Below are positions 5,030 to 6,904 of a DNA stretch of 6,904 nucleotides, in pieces. Source of the stretch: Acidimicrobiales bacterium. GTDB taxonomy: Bacteria > Actinomycetota > Acidimicrobiia > Acidimicrobiales > VFJN01. Each line of letters begins with the position of its first letter. Position 1 is the stretch's first letter. The notes beneath the pieces were generated by a model. That model did not search any database and was not told the origin of the DNA. It saw nothing but the letters and a program-made list of their open reading frames with translations. The stretch covers positions 1 through 6,904 of the forward strand of contig JAFGPU010000552.1 of the NCBI GenBank assembly GCA_016936035.1. The letters run 5' to 3'. The position numbers and the translations under genes were made by a program.

Positions 5030-5950
5030 ATGAAGGTCTTCGTGACCGGCGCGACCGGCGCCATCGGTCGCCCGACCGTTCCCCTGCTGACCGCCGCCGG
5101 GCACGAGGTGACGGCCGTGGTCCGCAGCCCGGAGAAACGGGCGCAGGTCGAGACGGCGGGGGCCGCCGGGGTCGAGGTCGACCTGTTCGACGCTGCGGCT
5201 GTGCGGCAGGCCGTGGCCGGGCACGACGCCGTCGTCAACCTGGTCACCAACATCCCCCCGATGACGCAGGCCGGTCGCCCGTCGGCGTGGGCGACCAACG
5301 ACCGGCTCCGGCGCGAGGCCTCGGCCCACCTCGTCGACGGTGCCATCGCCGCCGGGGCGGCCCGGCTCGTGCAGGAGTCGATCGTCTTCTCCTACCCGGA
5401 CAGCGGCGAACGCTGGATCGATGCCGAGTCGACGCCGCCCGAGCCCTCGCCGACGGTCCGCTCCGCGCTCGTGGCCGAGGCCCAGGCCCAGCGGTTCACC
5501 GACGCGGGCGGCACCGGCGTCGTGTTGCGCTTCGGCATGTTCTACGGGCCGGGCCTCGCCCACACCGAGGCGCTCCTGCGCCTGGCCCGTCGGGGCCTCG
5601 CCTACGCCGGCGGCCGTCCGGGGGCCTACCGGTCGTCGATCCACGTCGACGACGCCGCCGCCGCGGTCGTGGCCGCGCTCGCGGTGCCGGCGGGCACCTA
5701 CGACGTCGTCGACGACGAGCCGCTCACCAGTGCCGAGTACGCCGACGTCCTGGCGGCTGCCGTCGGCCGTCGGCGCTACGTGCGGGGACCGGGCCGCCTG
5801 ATGCGGCTCGGCGGGTCCACTGCGGAGCCGCTGGTGCGGTCGCAGCGGGTGAGCAACCGCCGGTTCCGCAGCGTGGCCGGGTGGTCCCCGCGCTGGGCGA
5901 GCGTGGCCGATGGCCTACCGGCGGTGGTGGGCCCCGCACCCGTCGGCTGA
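5030..5950 (+). CDS. NAD(P)-binding SDR/epimerase-dehydratase family protein with degenerate active site
   Basis: The protein has 306 residues and is predicted cytosolic. It opens directly with MKVFVTGATGAIGRP: a first Rossmann strand and the TGxxGxxG dinucleotide motif (6-13). VVRSPEKR (30-37) places basic residues after strand 2, which leans toward NADP(H). HDAVVNLV (65-72), RLVQESIVFSYP (112-123), VVLRFGMFYGPG (164-175, the family's substrate-loop motif) and SIHVDDAA (203-210) follow in the order of extended SDR enzymes such as nucleoside-sugar epimerases. The catalytic YxxxK normally seen about 25 residues after the SxxxxY block is absent: the corresponding stretch is PTVRSALVAEAQ (141-152), with Ser145 and Ala149 in those positions. 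It is therefore an atypical SDR with a different chemistry, or a binding or regulatory protein. The gene is divergent from the carboxypeptidase. The ATG lacks a Shine-Dalgarno sequence. Substrate not predictable. Confidence 0.85.
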   Translation: MKVFVTGATGAIGRPTVPLLTAAGHEVTAVVRSPEKRAQVETAGAAGVEVDLFDAAAVRQAVAGHDAVVNLVTNIPPMTQAGRPSAWATNDRLRREASAHLVDGAIAAGAARLVQESIVFSYPDSGERWIDAESTPPEPSPTVRSALVAEAQAQRFTDAGGTGVVLRFGMFYGPGLAHTEALLRLARRGLAYAGGRPGAYRSSIHVDDAAAAVVAALAVPAGTYDVVDDEPLTSAEYADVLAAAVGRRRYVRGPGRLMRLGGSTAEPLVRSQRVSNRRFRSVAGWSPRWASVADGLPAVVGPAPVG

Positions 5951-5967
5951 GCGGCTCGCCCGCGGGG

Positions 5968-5996
5968 TTGCCCGGGTCCTGACGGTCTGTCAGATT
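5968..5996 (+). promoter_or_regulatory. Candidate promoter of the acyl-CoA dehydrogenase gene
   Basis: TTGCCC at 5968-5973 and CAGATT at 5991-5996 (A2, A4 and T6 matching TATAAT) are separated by 17 bp. The start point would be near 6003, giving a leader of about 43 nt. The match is moderate, but position and spacing are good, and the short AT-rich patch GATTA is exceptional locally. It suggests the gene has its own promoter rather than relying on read-through from the SDR gene 95 bp upstream. Confidence 0.45.
5979..5993. promoter_or_regulatory. Palindrome CTGAC-GGTCT-GTCAG, candidate TetR-type operator
   Basis: Perfect 5-bp arms surround GGTCT, whose inner G/C also pairs across the central T, giving 6 of 7 symmetric positions. 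It lies between, and partly overlaps, the proposed -35 and -10 boxes, where a bound dimer would block RNA polymerase. Acyl-CoA dehydrogenase genes of actinobacteria are often controlled by TetR-family repressors that sense acyl-CoA; assigning this site to one is inference. Confidence 0.55.
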
Positions 5997-6030
5997 ACGG
6001 CCTGAGGTGGCCGAGGACCGGCGCCGGGCT

Positions 6031-6039
6031 GAAGGGGAG
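6031..6039 (+). promoter_or_regulatory. Ribosome binding site of the acyl-CoA dehydrogenase
   Basis: GAAGGGGAG ends 6 nt before the GTG at 6046. It decides between this GTG and an in-frame GTG at 6007, which has no such site and would add an unfamiliar 13-residue charged stretch (VAEDRRRAEGEPY) not expected at the start of this family. Confidence 0.7.
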
Positions 6040-6045
6040 CCGTAC

Positions 6046-6904
6046 GTGAGGCTGAAGGAGACATCCGAGGAGCAGGCCTTCCGCCTGGAGCTGCGCGCCT
6101 GGCTCGACGAGACCCTCCCGACGCTGCCCCCGGAGCCGCCGTTCGAGGACTGGGCGGCCAAGCGCGCCTACGACACCGGCTGGCAGCGCCGCCTGTTCGA
6201 CGCCGGCTACGCCGGCATCTCGTGGCCGAAGGAGTACGGCGGCCGCGGTGCCACCCCCTCCGAGGAGCTGATCTTCCTCGAGGAGACCGAGCGCGCCGGC
6301 GCGCCCTACGTGGGCTGCAACTTCGTGTCGACGCTGCACGCGGGCCCGACCATCGCGGCCGAGGGGACACCCGAGCAGCGCGCCCGGTACCTGCCGCCGA
6401 TCCTCCGGGGCGACAACGTGTGGTGCCAGGGCTTCTCCGAGCCGGAGGCCGGCTCGGACCTGGCCTCGCTGCGCACCCGGGCGATCCGCGACGGCGACCA
6501 CTACGTCGTGAGCGGCCAGAAGATCTGGACGTCCCACGCCCAGGTGGCCGACTACTGCGAGCTGCTCGTGCGCACCGACCCCGACGCGCCGAAGCACCGC
6601 GGCATCACCTGGATCATCATGCCGATGGACTCGCCGGGCATCGAGGTGCGCCCCATGCGCACGCTCACCGGCGAGAGCGAGTTCAGCGAGATGTTCCTCG
6701 ACGAGGTGCGCATCCCCGTCGAGAACGTCGTGGGCGCCGAGAACGACGGCTGGCGGGTCGCCATGGTCACGTTCGGCTTCGAGCGGGGGACGGCCTTCGT
6801 GAGCGAGCTGCTGGGCTCGATGCGGTTGCTGGCCGACCTGGTCGACATCGCCCGCAAGACGCCGCTGGGGTCGGGCACGGCCTGGGACGACGCCGGCATC
6901 CGCC
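6046..6904 (+). CDS. Acyl-CoA dehydrogenase (FadE-like), 3' end outside the window
   Basis: 286 codons are present from the GTG at 6046; family members are usually about 380-400 residues, so roughly the last quarter is missing. The enzyme is an FAD-dependent flavoprotein that puts an alpha,beta double bond into acyl-CoA thioesters. The visible order is standard: N-terminal helical domain beginning KETSEEQAFRLELRAWL (4-20), ISWPKEYGGRG (58-68), then the flavin-binding loop WCQGFSEPEAGSDLASLRT (126-144), VSGQKIWTS (155-163), a middle beta domain with GIEVRPMRTLTG (198-209) and VRIPVENVVG (221-230), and the start of the C-terminal helices. Glu246 in GFERGT lies where long-chain and isovaleryl-CoA dehydrogenases carry their catalytic base on helix G; that alignment is by eye. 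GFERG-type enzymes are frequent among the multiple FadE paralogues of actinobacteria, so chain length or steroid/aromatic specificity cannot be told. Probably controlled by the palindrome in its promoter. Confidence 0.92.
   Translation, partial: MRLKETSEEQAFRLELRAWLDETLPTLPPEPPFEDWAAKRAYDTGWQRRLFDAGYAGISWPKEYGGRGATPSEELIFLEETERAGAPYVGCNFVSTLHAGPTIAAEGTPEQRARYLPPILRGDNVWCQGFSEPEAGSDLASLRTRAIRDGDHYVVSGQKIWTSHAQVADYCELLVRTDPDAPKHRGITWIIMPMDSPGIEVRPMRTLTGESEFSEMFLDEVRIPVENVVGAENDGWRVAMVTFGFERGTAFVSELLGSMRLLADLVDIARKTPLGSGTAWDDAGIR

Noticed and set aside
4826..5644. A 272-codon minus-strand open frame spanning the carboxypeptidase start, the divergent promoter region and half of the SDR gene.
   Set aside because: It would cross two promoters and the signal-peptide coding region in another frame, and its product is Gly/Arg/Asp-rich low complexity.
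5951..5978. A possible terminator after the SDR gene (CCCGCGGG and neighbouring G/C runs).
   Set aside because: Only a very short self-complementary octamer is present, with no usable loop or longer stem, so termination here is not supported.
5995..6899. Several minus-strand open frames antisense to the acyl-CoA dehydrogenase (to 200 codons).
   Set aside because: They are Arg/Ala/Gly-rich shadow frames without motifs, opposite clear acyl-CoA dehydrogenase motifs on the plus strand.

Overview
The window comes from a high-GC bacterium, roughly 70% G+C by eye, with strong G/C bias at third codon positions. Gene content and style (amidohydrolase, FadE-type acyl-CoA dehydrogenase, large secreted M14 carboxypeptidase, GTG start, a possible leaderless start) point to an actinomycete. 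An Acidimicrobiia-like lineage is my best guess, but the sequence alone does not prove it. It looks like ordinary chromosome: no RNA genes, insertion sequences, phage genes or CRISPR arrays are visible.

Layout. (1) 1-248, minus: the 5' end of a COG2159-type amidohydrolase that leaves the window. (2) 351-1685, plus, divergent from it: a periplasmic-binding-protein type 1 (branched-chain amino acid/urea receptor type) protein with no signal peptide. The 102-bp gap between them holds overlapping inverted repeats. (3) 1738-4908, minus, convergent with the binding protein: a large secreted multidomain zinc carboxypeptidase. A GC-rich hairpin between the two stop codons probably ends transcription from both sides. 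(4) 5030-5950, plus, divergent from the peptidase: an NAD(P)-binding SDR-family protein that lacks the usual YxxxK catalytic pair and may be translated from a leaderless mRNA. (5) 6046-6904, plus: an acyl-CoA dehydrogenase that runs off the right edge, preceded by a palindrome sitting between plausible -35 and -10 boxes.

How the genes may fit together. Genes 1, 2 and 5 are the kind found scattered through actinobacterial acyl-CoA, aromatic or steroid-type catabolic regions. The paired amidohydrolase and signal-less ligand-binding protein suggest an intracellular small-molecule response, comparable in principle to the cytoplasmic binding-protein homologue AmiC; this is inference. The carboxypeptidase is exported and probably scavenges amino acids from peptides. 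No regulator is encoded here, so whatever binds the palindromes is encoded elsewhere.

I see no clear multi-gene novel system. The points most worth a second look are the cytosolic binding-protein homologue with its palindromic divergent promoter, the nested domain architecture of the carboxypeptidase, the degenerate SDR with its possible leaderless start, and the operator-like palindrome before the acyl-CoA dehydrogenase. All intergenic gaps are shorter than 130 bp.
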